A stretch of DNA of 64,000 nt from Knoxdaviesia capensis (taxonomy: Eukaryota > Ascomycota > Sordariomycetes > Microascales > Gondwanamycetaceae), in contig LNGK01000012.1 of the NCBI GenBank assembly GCA_001510575.1, positions 580,389 through 644,388 of the forward strand. Reading direction: 5' to 3'. The notes beneath the pieces are model-generated. The model saw only the letters and a list, made by a program, of their open reading frames with translations, was not told the origin of the DNA and made no database searches. Below, piece by piece: positions 24,518 to 38,900 of this stretch. The number at the start of each line of letters is the position of its first letter. Position 1 is the stretch's first letter. The position numbers were made by a program, and so were the translations under genes.

Positions 24518-24536
24518 NNNNNNNNNNNNNNNNNNN
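24518..24536. other. assembly gap: 19 N inside a poly-C tract
   Basis: Nineteen N lie between a run of C on the left (24507-24517) and C-rich sequence with short T interruptions on the right (24537-24551). The true length is unknown. Contig order across the gap cannot be verified from this sequence. Confidence 0.99.
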
Positions 24537-27324
24537 CCCCCCTCCCCCCCTTCCCCAACAGACTCAGAAGGTTGCCCACAATCTCACAGGCCCAGGAAAC
24601 ATATTCTAGGATTCCCGTGAAATCGCACACACCCTAACGAAGGCCACGACAAGGGTTATGTTTCCCCTCAGACGCGCATAGGGTAAAAATACTTTGGGCA
24701 GGGGGGTAGGGTTGTCATCCTTAGTGAGTGTCTACAAAACATAGTCAGTCGTACCTACCAGTATACAGTATACTCTGCCCACCGAACAAAATCACAACCC
24801 CCTCTCTGTGCAATCGGGGTGTACAACAGACTATCCAGGTATTAGATACTTGACCCCTCGCCACGTAGTTTTTATACACACCCTCACCATGAACAACGCA
24901 TCGTATGAAATCGCCAGAAAACACGTCACCGCCGAACATTCCCATTTCAAACTTTCAACTGCAGCATGTTTAGGCGGGAGTCCACAACCTCACCGATGTA
25001 CATACACCCATGCGTGCAAACACGGAGGCTTTAAGGTCAAGACACCGACCGAACACTCACACTCACACACTCCACGTTTGTTCTGAGCTTTCGGAACACG
25101 GCATTTTGTTTACGGCGATAACATACCCCTTTTGATATATATCTCGCTATCGGCGCAAAGATTTCAAGACAGAACGAATCTGTGAAAAGGGCACCCTCCA
25201 ACCGGATATCCACGTTGGGATCAAACTACCAAACCCTCACGCCCTCCTCAGGGACCTAGGCAGTATAGTTGATTGTCTCAGTCGCTAGGGAATACACTTT
25301 CCAGTGAAAGAAAAGAAAAGAATCCGGCAATTACGACTGTCGGAACATGGCAGATGAATCCCAATGGAGCCCTCTCGGCTCTGGCGGCATGCGCAGGCAG
25401 CCGCTGGGGGGCGGCAACATGTTGTGCCCAGCACAAAGGCGAGCGGCACAGTACTTACTGTGCTTCCAAGCACATCGCCAACGTAAAGAGCTCTATGCAG
25501 TCTCAAGATATCATATCGTGAATGATGCATTTGATGCATACGCGACAAGTAACCAGCCAGATAACAAAATATCGGTGTCAAAGTTGAACGACTGGTGAGA
25601 GCACAAGCCTCGCCAAAAGAAGACCAAGCACCAGGACACAAAGATTGACGCCCAACTTTAGGCAATATATATATATTTCAAGGAAAGGTCCCTCCCCGAA
25701 ACAAAATAGGAATAATAGAGAAAGGCAATCGATCAGTGCGGTACCCCAGTCCCGCCCGGGACAAGGAGATAAAAGATCGCAAGCCCAGCCCATCCATACA
25801 CAGAAAAAAACCCCCCCAAGAAAACAATGAGTTCCCAGCCCAAGCCAGATTTTGAACATTAGAGCCCAAGCAACGCCTGTGTTACAGCCAGTGTGCGCTC
25901 ATAGAGCGAGCCTGTGTCGGCGTTTGTACTAGATAGCCCAAGAGCAAAGCAGGGAAGCCACGACAGACCACGACAGCAATATACACTCGTGATGAAGACT
26001 GGAGCCTGTCCAACCCGACGGACGACCGGCTGTTTGTAACATCAAGAAGGCGTAGGTCTGGCAAAGGGTGCAAACGGAGACAATAGTAGGATGCATGCAC
26101 AGCCCGCCGCCACGTCCAAAACTGCATTTCTTACCACTGTGAAGTTCCAGTATCTTCAAGGTAAAACAGTACCACTATCTTGAAACGAAAAGCACACAAG
26201 AAAGAGCAACGCAGGTGCAAGAGGATTTTTGGAAAACGCCAGCTAAAAAGGGAAATCATACAGGGAGTGCACGAAGCAAGAAGTACGAACGGAACAAAAA
26301 ATAAAGCACCCAGTGCAATGATGATTATTCCAACAGATAGCAGTGAAAGAGTCCAATGCCGGATATCGTTGGAACGGACGTAATAAGAGCAACACCCCCA
26401 AAAGCAACAACAAAAGGAAGTCCAAACATGCTATACATGCGCAGGAAACCGGAACCCGTATGACGCCCCCAAAGGAAGGAAAGAAAAATCAAGAAAGACG
26501 CAAAGAAAAAAAAGAAAAGGGTGAAAGTATAGTAATACAGTACAATGAAGCAGGGAATGTGATGACTGGGCCATAAGCGGTCAGTGTTTAGCATCAAGAA
26601 ACGAAAATGGAATGGAATCCAGAGAAGAAAAAAGAAGAGCAACATAGAAAACTCCCCCGCCCCTTAACCAAATGCTATAGAGAGAATAATCACAAAACGA
26701 CCGAAGCGCGCCGAAATATGCCGATAATAATAACAGATCCAAGTGACACCGGCGATTACGTCAAGATGGAGCGAATGGTCGTTTCGAACTCAAAGTGTAC
26801 TATATGTACAAGTCGGAATTAAGTTGTTGTGAGTTGTCTGAGCATGATAAGTCCCAGTTGGAATGAAATAGGGCTTGATCGCACGAATCAAAAGGTTGGT
26901 GTCTAGCCAGTAGAAGAGAGGAATCATGCGGATGGCGTGGAAATATGAAAGAAACGAACAAGTGAAAAGGGAAAAAAAAGAGAAAAAAGAGTAATGATCA
27001 GTGGAGTCGATGATAATCGTGGTGCTGCACATATCATGGCCTAGTAGTTGGAAGTGAACATGTGCCGAGTTCATGAGAATGAAAAGAAAACTGTGTGGTT
27101 TGTGGAAAGGAGAGAACGTAAGGGCTAGAGAGGGCATGAAGGATTGTGGTATCAGATTGCGATACTGTAATGTGATTCGTGTGAATAAGGAATACTGAAG
27201 AACTAAAAGGGGGACGGGCAAGATGATCTGAAAAGGGAGCATGAATGAGTGCAGTTCATCTTTCGTTCTGGGGGACTTTGCCAATGCAAACATGGCATAA
27301 ATCTGGGGAGTGGAAGCTAAAGGT
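24537..27324. other. gene-free stretch downstream of nimT
   Basis: About 2.8 kb on the 3' side of the Cdc25-type gene. Only short open frames without recognisable domains are present. The part adjacent to nimT (26820-27324) is likely its 3' untranslated region. No RNA gene seen. Confidence 0.5.
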
Positions 27325-29948
27325 CTAGTAGGTCGCAAGTCGGCGCGGAGCAAGGCGCTCGCCAAAGGTAGTAGATGAAATCGGAGAGCTTCCGACAAGA
27401 TCCAACTCAGGAAATCGGCCAATACGGGATCCACGGACAGGGCCAGTCGGCGAATCACCCATGTTCGACTCGCGGCCAGGAGCGCCCGCTCCGTAAGCGA
27501 ACGTCTTAGCCCGACTAAGGACAGGGGCCTTGCGCGCCTTAAGACGGCCGAGTTCACGCTCGCAGGTGCGCTGATGCTTCTCGTCCAGCATCTCAACATA
27601 GCTCTGGGGGTAGCAACGCTGCGGGTGCTCCTCAAAGAACTTGCTGTAGCCACCCTCCAGGATGTAGACTTCGGGGTAAGTCAGGCGGGGGTAGTGCTCG
27701 CTGTTGACCGTACGGTCCTGTGAACGGACATGGCGGGCCATAAGCGGGGCGCGGTGAGCAGAATACTCGCAGTGGAAGATGAGAAGAGTGCGACCCGACA
27801 TCGGAGTACCGAACAGCTGCGAGGCAAGGAGCTCCTTGTCATTATGGTTCACCGCGCCATCAATGTGGCCGCCCTCGTATTCGTACTCAAATCGGCAATC
27901 GATGATCATCTTCTGATCGAACTGGGTGCTGAAACGGCCCTCGAGAATCTGGACAAGTGTCTCCTTGGAGATTCGAGGAATAGTATCGCCCGGATCGTCA
28001 CATAGGAAATGAGGAAGCAGAGGATCCTGGGGCGTCTCTTCAACATCCATGACAGACTCAAGCGCCGTGGTAGTGGTCTCGGCAACCTCCTGCTTAGACT
28101 TCTTCATAATATCCTCGGGGTGTTCAAACATGCTGAGGGTGCGACGAAAGTGCTTGCGAGACCGAGCAAACGGGTTCGCGGGACGCCGGGGGTGGAAGCG
28201 CGTAGGGGAACCCACTCCACGAGAAGAGGATGTCGCCGAGCCATTGAAGGCGGCGAAGCTGGGTCGAGTTCGCATAGGTCCGGCGAACTGTCCGAACTGG
28301 CTGCTGGAGGACTGGGGGCGCTTCTCCGGGACAGTGTTAAGCAGGCTGTCAATCGGATCCGCCAAAGTTGACGAGGACCGAACATGAGACGAGTGCCGGA
28401 AGTCAGAAGTTCCTCCAAATCGAAATGGGGGAAGCTGGTTATCAATGCTGCCACGACCGTGCGAAATGCCGGCAGTGGTCAATCCCTTCATACGTGACAA
28501 AGACGCCCGTCGAGGCATTGCTCTTGCTCGACCGTGACTAGTAGCATTGTTAGTAACTGTGAGAAGCGTGAAACACCGTAGATTGGAGGGAGGCCGTGAA
28601 GCCGAATTGCGCTCCAAAGAAAATGAGCAGTGAAATGAAGTATGGACGGGGGTGTGAACCCAGGGGAAACCAAGGGGTGGAGCTTCCCACTGGATTCCTC
28701 TATCTGTGAGGCAGTAGGGAAATCCAGCAATGAAGTAAAAGTGGAAGGGAGAATCCTGCTCCTTGAAGACAGGTGCGAACAAACTTACTCAGAAACATAG
28801 GGGGGTCTCGGAAGCTCGTATGAGGGAAGCTGGCGAGGAACGGCCATGAGCGGGGACTCATCCAGCATCATGTCACAGTCACCAGCGAGAGGTTTGCTGG
28901 GAAGGACGTCCTTCTTGTCATCGGTCGCCTGCAAGGGCGTATGGGAGGCTATCTCGGCCTGGCTCAGATTCGGTCTGTAAGGGGTGGTATCAGGCAAGGG
29001 AGATGAGGTCTGCATTTCGTCGAGAATCCGGATCGGGGAGGACGACAAGGGGGGAGCAGTCGCGTAGCCTAAAATTTCAAGGGTTAGATAGGCTGTCGAG
29101 ACCGAGTGTAAAGCAAGAAACAATCTAGGAGCACAATCCGGGTCTGGTGTGCGATGCAATGAACAACCCTGAGTACTAGATGCAGTCTCCTGAACAACCC
29201 AACAGGTTTTCCGTAGAAGAATAGCCCGTATAGCGACGACAGCATTCGCATACCTTTGGTTTCCGCTCCCATCATTGCGGCAGCTGAGAACAGATTTCGG
29301 CGAGGGGTGGGGAACTTCGGGCTATCATTGAGATACTCGTCAGTATACAGATAACTCAAGAGCAGTGTCTAGGTCATGTGAACAACGTTGAAAGGGATGA
29401 TATCTTCAACTTCCGCGAGCCCAGGGAAGAGAGACCAGCCCACAAGAATACGGACCAAGTCTCTGGAACCAAATTTCACCGGCTTCCTGGGCCGGCCTTG
29501 AGAAGAAGCACAACAAGACAAGACGGCATAAGCAGTGTGCTACTCCAATTAAGCAAGTCGCAGGCATCTAGAGCCAGCTTCTTGAGTATCGGAGAGTAAA
29601 GCAGCTTTCGTGCGGTACTTGTAGCAGACGTGTCTCAAATGCCATCGAGGAATCACTCGATAGCCTCATGCTATCTCAATGAGTTATTTCGGCGTCAACG
29701 TACCTGATGTCGTTGTCGAGACGGAAGTTCTGAGACAAATCAGCAGCTAGGCTCGCAGCTGGCGAAGACCCTCTCACATCCATCAGGAAGTCTGGATTAG
29801 GCTTGTGGAGTTGTTCACGCAGGCTGAGAGAGGCATTCGTGGTGGCAGCCATTCTAGGAAACGGCCGGAATGTGTCTCTCTGGCCTGTCCACGGCTGAGC
29901 AACGGCAGTCGGGCGGATTGCCGCCAGGGGAGAAGATGCTTCCATCAT
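27325..29948 (-). CDS. nimT: M-phase inducer phosphatase, Cdc25/NimT
   Basis: Dual-specificity phosphatase that removes inhibitory phosphates from Cdk1 (NimX/Cdc2) to trigger mitosis. Four exons, 29948-29704, 29321-29254, 29068-28789 and 28537-27325, join in frame to 601 residues; A. nidulans NimT is of similar size. The N-terminal half is Ser/Pro-rich and regulatory, with conserved RGSSPAASLAADLSQNF and TPRRNLFSAA. A conserved block RRTLSMFEHPEDI precedes the rhodanese-fold domain (about 389-500). In this domain IIDCRFEYEYEGGHIDGAVN and the active-site loop HCEYSAHR (catalytic Cys near residue 454, Arg five residues after) are intact. The tail SRAKTFAYG resembles NimT. Ser/Thr-Pro sites suggest control by phosphorylation. 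ATG at 29945 is an equally possible start. It has no close neighbour on either side. Confidence 0.97.
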
Positions 29949-32900
29949 GATTAGGAAACGTTGTCGGTAACACGATCCGGGGAACTTCGACTCTCAAACA
30001 AATACGAGGCACCCAAATTCACAACTTCGTCTGTCTTGTAGCCGTAATCAACACAAAGGTCTCTCAGACTTAACGAGGGTTAAGGCTTGAGAGACGACGA
30101 AGATCTGGCCCAAAGCAACATGAAAACGAAAATTTGGTACCGGTCGAAGACGCGTACGGTGTTCGCGTGAGGATATGCCAGCGATTGGCGTAACTAGACA
30201 GGTCAGAAGATACCCTTTCGTTTTCGTGTCTGCACTTCCGGTCGTGAAAATCTATGAGCGGCCTTGCAAGTGTCGTAGGGGTCAGTCGAACCCAAAAGTC
30301 GAGTTCCCAAAGGTAAAAATGTGAGCAGGTCCACACAACCCCAAATGGAACTTTTCGCGTCACAAGGACCTAAGCTTCGAATTATGTGGAGGAAAGCGAA
30401 AAAGTTGAGGTTGACCAGGTCTGCAAATTTGATGTCGGCACGGACATATTATGAAGTTAGTCAATGTTGTTATAGGCAATCACAGGCAACTAGCCCAACC
30501 CCGAAAATAAAAATGGTGAAGGATAGATTACAGAGATCAACTTCTGGGGCCGATACGCCTGTAATATATAAATAACAGAATCACAAGATAGGGAGAAAGG
30601 CAAGTTCGGAACTGACTTTGATGAGCCCAGCCAGGCTACTTAGTGAAGTACTGCCAATCCAAATGAATCGAGGTCAGGGAGGCCGAAACCTGAAGAACAG
30701 TAGATTGGGAGACAGAAGAGCACAGTAAGGTGAGGAAAGGGGAGACAAGATTCATGTGGATGAGGAGTGTAAAAGAAAAGACCTGGGGATAAAGGGACAA
30801 GAGAAACAAAACGGCACCTCTCATGAAGTTAGGAGGTAGTATAGATATGGTGATATAACTTGGAAGAGCCAGTGAGAAGATGAAGGGGGAAACAATCAAG
30901 AAACCAACTTGGTGTTCATCGTTGTTGACGCAAAACAGTAATGAGAAGCCCTTTAATTCCAGAGGTCACAGGTCCTTGAAATGTATATAGATCAGGAGGT
31001 ATATACAGATTGTGTGTAATAGAAGCTTTAGAGAGGCTGCTGATCTACCAGGCCACTACTGAATCAGGTTTGCTCCAAGATGTAATAGGCAGCCAGTCTT
31101 TTTGATAGTATCGGGGGATGGTTGCTACTGGAAATGCGTGGCATTTCACTAGACACAGAGCCGATCGGGGTTCATGAAGAGATCAATGCATGGATTGGCA
31201 CGTACCTAATGGATTCAATCGAAACCTACGAAGTCGAAGGTCAAGTCTGGTTTGAATGCAGAAAGGGATATCGAGATGATAAGGAAGGCAATTTCACAGA
31301 CCCAGGATGTCTTGCAGGCTCTTCTCTGAATCACGAATTGCCTTTTGCCCTGTGTTTCTATTGCCTGAAGTTGTTCCCCAAAAAACAGAATAGATTCAGG
31401 GCGATTGGGAAATGTCGTTGGTGTCCAGGTTGAGGGTGGAGTTGACTGTTTGTTCGCGCAGGGAGAAACAGGAAGAGATGGTGGGGAGGCTTAAGAGATA
31501 TATATAAAAATGCAAAACCTTGTTGCGCGAGGGCTAATATATGTTGGCCTCGGTCGTCGTTTTGATCGCCAGGACGTGGTGGTTATTGCGGGAAACGAAT
31601 TGGAGGGAACTTGGTCGATGTTCTCCCTGGTCTTCCTTCTCTCTGTCCAGCGAGAGGTGCAGGCTGCAGCGAGCTCCAGGTTCAGTGAGGGTGGTGGTCG
31701 AGTCACAATGTCAGGATCGTCTTCGTCGTGTCGCTGTCAGGATCGACCCTTCTGTGCTTCGACAAACAAAAGACGTTAACGAAATCCAGATGACGATATC
31801 TGACAATGGAGAGAAGAAAGACTGAGGAGGCAACGAAGGCAATGTGGATGAGGAATGAGGGACGGGGGAGTAAGCGAATGAAGTACAACTTCAGGACGGG
31901 GCGGCTGATAATGGACCAGGCATATCAAGCTCAGTGGAAGCTAAATCAAAGCTGGTACAGCAACCAGAATCAAGTTTGCTCTTTTTGGTGGAGTAACGAT
32001 TGTGGGTTTGCTGTAGAGACCAGGGCTGCATTGCAGCAACACAGCACACGGGTGAAGCAGGAAGCTGATCATGACGGTACGTACCTAGAGTGTAGTATCT
32101 GGTGTGGAATAGGCGAGACGCCGGGCTTGAGCGTTGACCTGACAAAAAAGCCCAGTCGTACCGGGGGTAGACCAGAAAAGAGGGTTAAGGCGGGGGGATA
32201 CACCTCGAACCAAGCAACCGCGGAGCCAGGACGGGATGGAGCGATAGGATTGGCTAGAAGTGAAGAAGCTGTGCACGAAAAGAATTATCACAAGGCCTGC
32301 TCATAGACCGAGATGGGACAGCAACCTATGCCCCCAACTATTTGTAGAGTGTATCTTGCAGGCACGGGCGATTGAAGGGCACAGCACAACGGATAATTGT
32401 TGTTCAGTGAAGAATCTCTCTTGTGCTGGAACGGTTAGCAAAGTCGTTCGGCCATTGGATAAGGAGCATAGGACGGTACAGATATCGCTCGAATAGACTG
32501 ATAGATAGCCTGGCATATCAGAAATATGTGATGGACGCATTAAGGAGCCAGCAAAAGGAAGGAATAGGAAGCATGAGTGGTGATGTTTCGGCTCAAGAAT
32601 GAAATCTGAGGTCGCGGGAGCCGAAGGGTGTGGTGGCATGGACAGTACAATATGTACGTCTACTTTATGTATCACGATGTTTGTAACTTTGTACCCAAGT
32701 CCATACAGTCAGATGAAAATGGCAGATGGCCAGGGCACACAAACAGTTGAAGATGTTATTGATAGCATTGAGTTTATTACGCTCTTCCGGTGGGCTATCA
32801 TTACACATGAGTTTTCCTGACATTTGGCAGGAACAACCTACTATACTGTACATACAGGTACGCACCAAGCTACCTAAGTTCTTCCATGCACAGGCAGGTC

Positions 32901-35900
32901 AAGTATCAACCAACATACGAAGAGGCAGGCGCCAGGCAAAGAGATTCAGAAAACCTGCAACTTAGAGGGAGGCCAAGCCAAACCCTCCTAATGCTTCAGT
33001 GCTACTATTCACCCATTCCTCTGGCCACCCACAATGAATATGTACAGTATTTGCAATACATTTGTGTGGGCTTAGCTTCCAATGTGGATGTCGTAATCTT
33101 TGCCAGGGACACCACACCACAACTGTGTCGTCTGGTTACCCTGTGGTTGCCCTGAAGACCATGATGGAGACTGGAGAGGGAAGATAACCAGGAAATTTTC
33201 AAGAGGGCTTCAAAAAGTTTGCGGAAACAGTTTCTAGCTTGGTGGGGTGAAATCGCGACGCGTTAAGATGGTATCCAGTGCCGATTTAGGGGCTGAGGCC
33301 GGCTTGGCGTTAGCTCCAGTGGGTTAAATAGTGGTTTGCTTCCATGTTCAGGGCTCAAGGAGGAACAACTAGCCAACATACAGACAATCCCGATGATTGA
33401 TCCTTCGTCACACCTCAACCTAACGTGTGTACGTTGCTCCAGGCAATAGAACCCTAGGTTCGTTTCTTTTTTTTTCTTCTTTTCTTTTTTTGGAGCCTGC
33501 GGCCAAATGAAGAAAATTTGGACTGAAGATAGAAAAGCTAGAGTCCCGTTGCTGAATCATTAAAGCTCCCTGCCAATAGGTATCACTGCGCACCATCTCT
33601 CACCGACTTTCTGGGTTTGGTTCTCATTAAAGTGCCTGCACTATCGGACAGCCTATCTCGCTTCGTGGCTTCTGGGAGCTTCTTGGTGGCTGTATGAACG
33701 GAGGAGTATGGCTTTCATGGCGTTGTTGTGCTCCTGGAGTTCTGGACAACACTACTGTACATCAGTCATGGATCACTTTGGTGGGGAATGACGACGTTGA
33801 CTCTCATCACATCCAGACACACATGTTGCACGATGAAATGAAAACTGCATGTCCTGCTGGCTGAAAGTTCACTGGTGGGATAAAACGAAGTTACGAACCA
33901 TTCGAGGAGGTGAATTTGGCCCGGGCGTTTTTTCCGGTATCAGTGTTCGATCTCCATCTCCTCGGTACCAGTTCGGTGTGGCTGTTTCTTGCACTGATGA
34001 TCAAGCAGGCTGGAATGAGTTCTGTAGGGTTTTTATTTCAGTGTGCTTTCTTGCTCTTGCGACTACCTTTCTATCTTATGGTGCTCAAAGTACTTCTCCC
34101 TTGATTCCTGTTTCCATACGCTGCTGAATGTTGAATGTACTTATAGCACAGTCAAACAACATCCATCCAACAGTATACTCCATACACCAGCCCCTCGTTG
34201 CTTGTCAAACCTTCTTCCAAAGTATTCCCTTGTGGTTAGGAACAAAAACAAACAATTCCAGGAAACAGGCAGGCTTGAAGTTGTCTATTTTAAGCGTTTC
34301 GACAGCCCTCGAAAAGCTCTGGCCATGCATGTACATATTCTTGAGGGTAGTTGGAGCCCACCTGGCTTCTCCCTCTGGTATTGAGCTCACTCTCCCGTCG
34401 TAAGGGACTGCAACTCCAATCCATATCACCTGTGTAGTCAACTTGTCGTCTTGTCCCCCTTGCATTCAGTACTAGACATCCACCTCAGTGAAGTTGGGTA
34501 TCATCCCTCTGCCTGCATATGGACATATGCCAATTGACGGGCGCCCCTCGCTTCCGTGTAAGGTGTCTTTGCGTATCCCAAAAGCAAAAGGCCGACAGGA
34601 TGGATATCCCTGAACGGTTGACGGAGTCCCTTCTTACGGAGTACTGTACAGTAAGTAGGTGAGTCCGGTTGCTTGCTATGCTAGCGGCTTGCCTCCCTCA
34701 TTCTCGGCTGGCGGTTATGAGAATGTATTGGTTATGCCTATGTTGGGTAGATACAGTAGTATCATTACAGCCGCATCTCGTCTGCACCATCCCGGGCCGC
34801 CGACCCCTTGCGTTTGGAACAAGTACAGTATAGTACAGTACAACTCTGCCAGTTGCCTGGTCAGCAGCTAGACCAACCAACAAAATTCCGGATCTACTTT
34901 CTGATTCTATTGTGTTGTATATACAGTTAGATGCTGGATGTGTGCTGGCAGACAGCCTCTTTCGGGTACGATGCAAGCTCCCGTGCGCAACAACACCTGG
35001 TTCAGGTCGACTATCACCGTGTCAAGGCAACGGTGGCACCGATACGCTGTCTGAAGCCCAGTTTGGCGTCTACCCAGGTGAAACCTGCTCTGGTTGTATG
35101 TCCAATACATAATCTGTATGAGTACGGGGATGCTCGTATATTGATTCAGGTGCAGGTGGCCTTCAGTTTTGAACTTACCGACCGAACCCTCAGAGAATCC
35201 TAGCAATATGGTTTGTATTTTGCTGGCGCCTTGCCGCCAGATGAAATTGAAAACAGTCGGGCCCGGAGGTACACATATCTGTACTGTATACTATACAATA
35301 CATATGAATGCATCCAGGACTCCAAACCAAACTACATACAGTACAATACATATGTACAGTAGTGTACTGTAGATGCCTACCACAATAACTACTGTAGTTT
35401 TCTCCGGCGCTAAAGGCGCTGCTGTCGGAGCTGATCCCGTTTAGTAGTAGTACTCAGGTGTGCGAGGTTGTTCAGTCATGTCTATCCAGTCGTCGTCGTC
35501 GTTGTGGATAGTGGATACTATGGGTCATAATGGTCGGAAGAAAATGCCCATCCACGGCTTAAAAATTTTCAAATACTTTTGGAGACGCGTCTGGCCAATC
35601 ATATCGCGTCCTTTCTTGTAAGCCCATCACCCCAGCAATATTAGGTCACCAGGCGCTGTAATGAGCAAGCTCGAAGGCTCATCATTGATGGCACTTGAAG
35701 AGCATGGCAATGAGTCGGTAACGCCGTGCATATGTATATACTATACAGGTTGATACGGCTCCGAATTGTACGTGGTAGTCCAGTACTGTACCTACAGTAC
35801 TGTACAGTACATACAGTACATGCGCATCGCAACAGCGTCTCGCTTTTCAGTTCCAGACTCTTCACGTCGCAATCTTACAGCCCAACCCCCTCAATATCCA

Positions 35901-38900
35901 GAATCCCGTGTCATCCGAATGGCGACTTAATATTTACGATCTACTATTAACAGGGACCACTACCTATTACTGCCTCTTCGGTTAACTGAAGTGAACGATA
36001 ACAATGGCGAGACTAACACACAAACTACTACCCAAGTTACCATACCTACCATCCACGCCTCATAGCCCCAGTTCTGTGACGGCTCGTGCGGTTCTTTGTT
36101 CTCACCCATCAATCCCTCTTCTGTCTGTTGGATGAAAAGGACGAGACCCGAGATCTTGCTGAATGACTCTAAGCTATCAATCGAGTTAAGGGTTGGGGTT
36201 ACGAAAGATTTAATTAGTGGGCTGAATGATGAAAAAACGGCGGCTAGAGTTTGTCTGGTCTATGTTTATCTTGGTTTTTTCTTTGTCAACAACCCCAAAC
36301 TATTAGAAGTAGTTAAATCAATCTCATTTTTCTTAGTAGTTAAAGAGGCTTTCGATAGGGCATATCCACGAAGGCTTTTCGATGCTTCTTCAGACGACTA
36401 AGTTGTCTATAGGTTAGAATTCCTTTTCGTTTTCTGTCTTCTTGAAACACGCTTTACCATTCGAGAATACCGGTTGAAGGATGGCAAAATGGCGGAACAA
36501 CGCTGAACCTGAGACTCGAACAACACTAAAAGCGACCTTCCTTCAAAGTTAACCTGGTCTTCCTGATTAACGAGAGTCCGTGCAGCCGAGAAAAAATCGG
36601 GGCAGCTTCCCCATATGTGACTGAGCGGACCATAACTGGCCAGACTGCCAACATGACCGTGCCATACATTACTTTATTTGACACAACCGTGATAACCGTT
36701 CTGACTCGATGATCGAGAGGACTTCCAGTATGTAGGTACAGTACTATACAGAACATACATTACATACATGAGGGTCAAGTTTACGAGCTTTTATAGCCGT
36801 TGATACGACCCGCCTCTACCCCACCTTAAATGTACTCGTAAGTAAGGACAGGGAACTCTCATATTAGAAAACGGGATTTTTCCTCCTCCCTAAGTGTAAT
36901 CATCGTGATCAAACAAACGCTATGATAAATGTCAGTGAGTCTCAGACTAAAGAGGATGTTGATTTGTGACATATCTGCCTTTATGTTCAACATAGATAAC
37001 TTCCCACGCCTGTATAGTGTATATATATAGCAGTACATATAGTACTTACGGTACATACATATATATACACCACAGTACTGCACCTAGCAACAGGCAGGTG
37101 GAGATGGATATTTTCCGTGGGGGCCTCTGGTCATGGCTGTTTCTGGAATGCAATGTTTCGGAGATGGCATTCTACCCTCACAAGGGCGTACCATGAAATA
37201 GGTAATAGATGTACAGTTTGTACCAAGACCATAGCATGTTACTCCGTATACACGCAGAAGGATGAGTATAACTTGGGGTTTCATGGAGTATGGTACTTTC
37301 TGCCCCTTGACATTGCTGCCGTCGACCATAACTTTGCTGAGCCGCCTTCTCTGATTCCTTTGCGCCCAAACTGCTAAGCCCCACACTTCCAAGCATTTCC
37401 TTTCCTTTACCAACAAGTTCAACAGCACGCTCACTCCTTCCGCTATTGCATGCAGCAATCCAGATAAGCAATACCAAACTCTTCTCTCTCTGGTAGGTAG
37501 GTATGTATGTACTGTACGTACACATGTAGGAAACTTCGGGTTGATTGGCAAATTTTATATGCAGACGTGCATGTAAACAAACGGACATGGCCCATCATCA
37601 TAGGCACATGCATGGGGCATCTGCAGCCAGCTGCATAAGCTGATCCTGATCAACGGAATCCATCAATGTTTACATCCAGGAGAGAAAGCTCCAGAAGATG
37701 ATGTTCGAATCAGGGCATATCTTTCCATGGGGCTGCGAAAGGAGTACGAGCAAAATCACTCTCCGTACCGTTGTGGAGTACTTACAGCACGATTGTTAGT
37801 CAAAAAGCTAGCCTGGCAGACTATTGATCTTCCTATTCCCTGAGACTCTTGAACAACGGAAGCAGCTCACACGGGGTATGCCTGAGCCGAGAGTAGGAGT
37901 AATATCGGGAGCACCTCGACGTTAACCTTGAAACTGTCCGATCTCACTGCTCGGCCAACCAGCCCATCCGCGCTGGTATATCGGCGTGGACGCTTCTTAC
38001 TGGTCCCCCGGATCCGCCACCTGAAGCCACCCTTGCTGTCGTATTGGTGTCTGAACTCTGGCATTCACACGTATGGTAGGGTAGATATAGCGGCTTTGCA
38101 CTTTAAGTGCTTGCTTGCTTGGGTGTTTCGTCCGCACTACGCAATATTAGTTTGTTACCACGAGAACGAGTACACCTATCGAACGAACAAGAACTAGCGG
38201 TGAGAGGGGCGGCAAGCCTCCATCAAGCTGAGTGAAGTCTTGGGATGGTGCAACACCGTGATTTGTCCCCCTCTTGCTGGGGGTAATGTGCTTTTTGTTC
38301 CGAGTACAAATAGAGAATGAAGTAAAGTACCGGACCGGGATGTTGTTTTGGTACTATACCCATCTCGATGGCAATATACAGTACTGTACTGTACCGTACT
38401 ACAGTACAGTACTGTAAGTGAGTCCCATGATCATTAGTATGGCTGCATAGCACAGAGAAAAGTCAAGTTGGATCTCGCTGTGACGAAGATAGGTGGGCGT
38501 CAGAAGCCGCAATTGGAAAGCCCCTGTCCCCTGCTCGGGTCTCAGGGTGATTCGAGATCTAAGCTCTTCTGGTCACAAGTGGCGGAATCGCCGGAGGGCA
38601 GGTTTTCAGCCGGCGGAGGATAAATACCTCGTGGCGGCATTCCTTTCTCTGTCTACGCACTGCACTGGGTGCATCTTCTTTACGCGTACCTAGTGTACAG
38701 TACAGTACTGTACATAGCCTCTTTGATATATACGGTATGTATTTAGGAACATGTAAAGTCAATAGTTTAAATATGGATGACAGCCTCTGCCAGAAAGTTG
38801 AGGGCCTCCTGCCTAACAAGAATTTGGGTTCTCCTGAGCAGAACGACCGTCTCGGGTATTGACGCCATCAAAACATCATTCTTCTTGCCATATTGAGGGC

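Noticed and set aside
31806..32306. 166-codon plus-strand open frame in the gene desert.
   Set aside because: No recognisable domain and no supporting splice or conservation signal; length is within chance.
35270..35400. Repeated GTAC palindromes considered as a CRISPR-like or terminal-inverted-repeat array.
   Set aside because: Units vary in spacing and length, with no unique spacers, no cas genes and no transposase; CRISPR arrays are not expected in fungi.
36480..36560. GTTCGAGTCTC-like motif on the minus strand, suggestive of a tRNA T-loop.
   Set aside because: Flanking bases do not form the T-stem or an acceptor stem; no cloverleaf.
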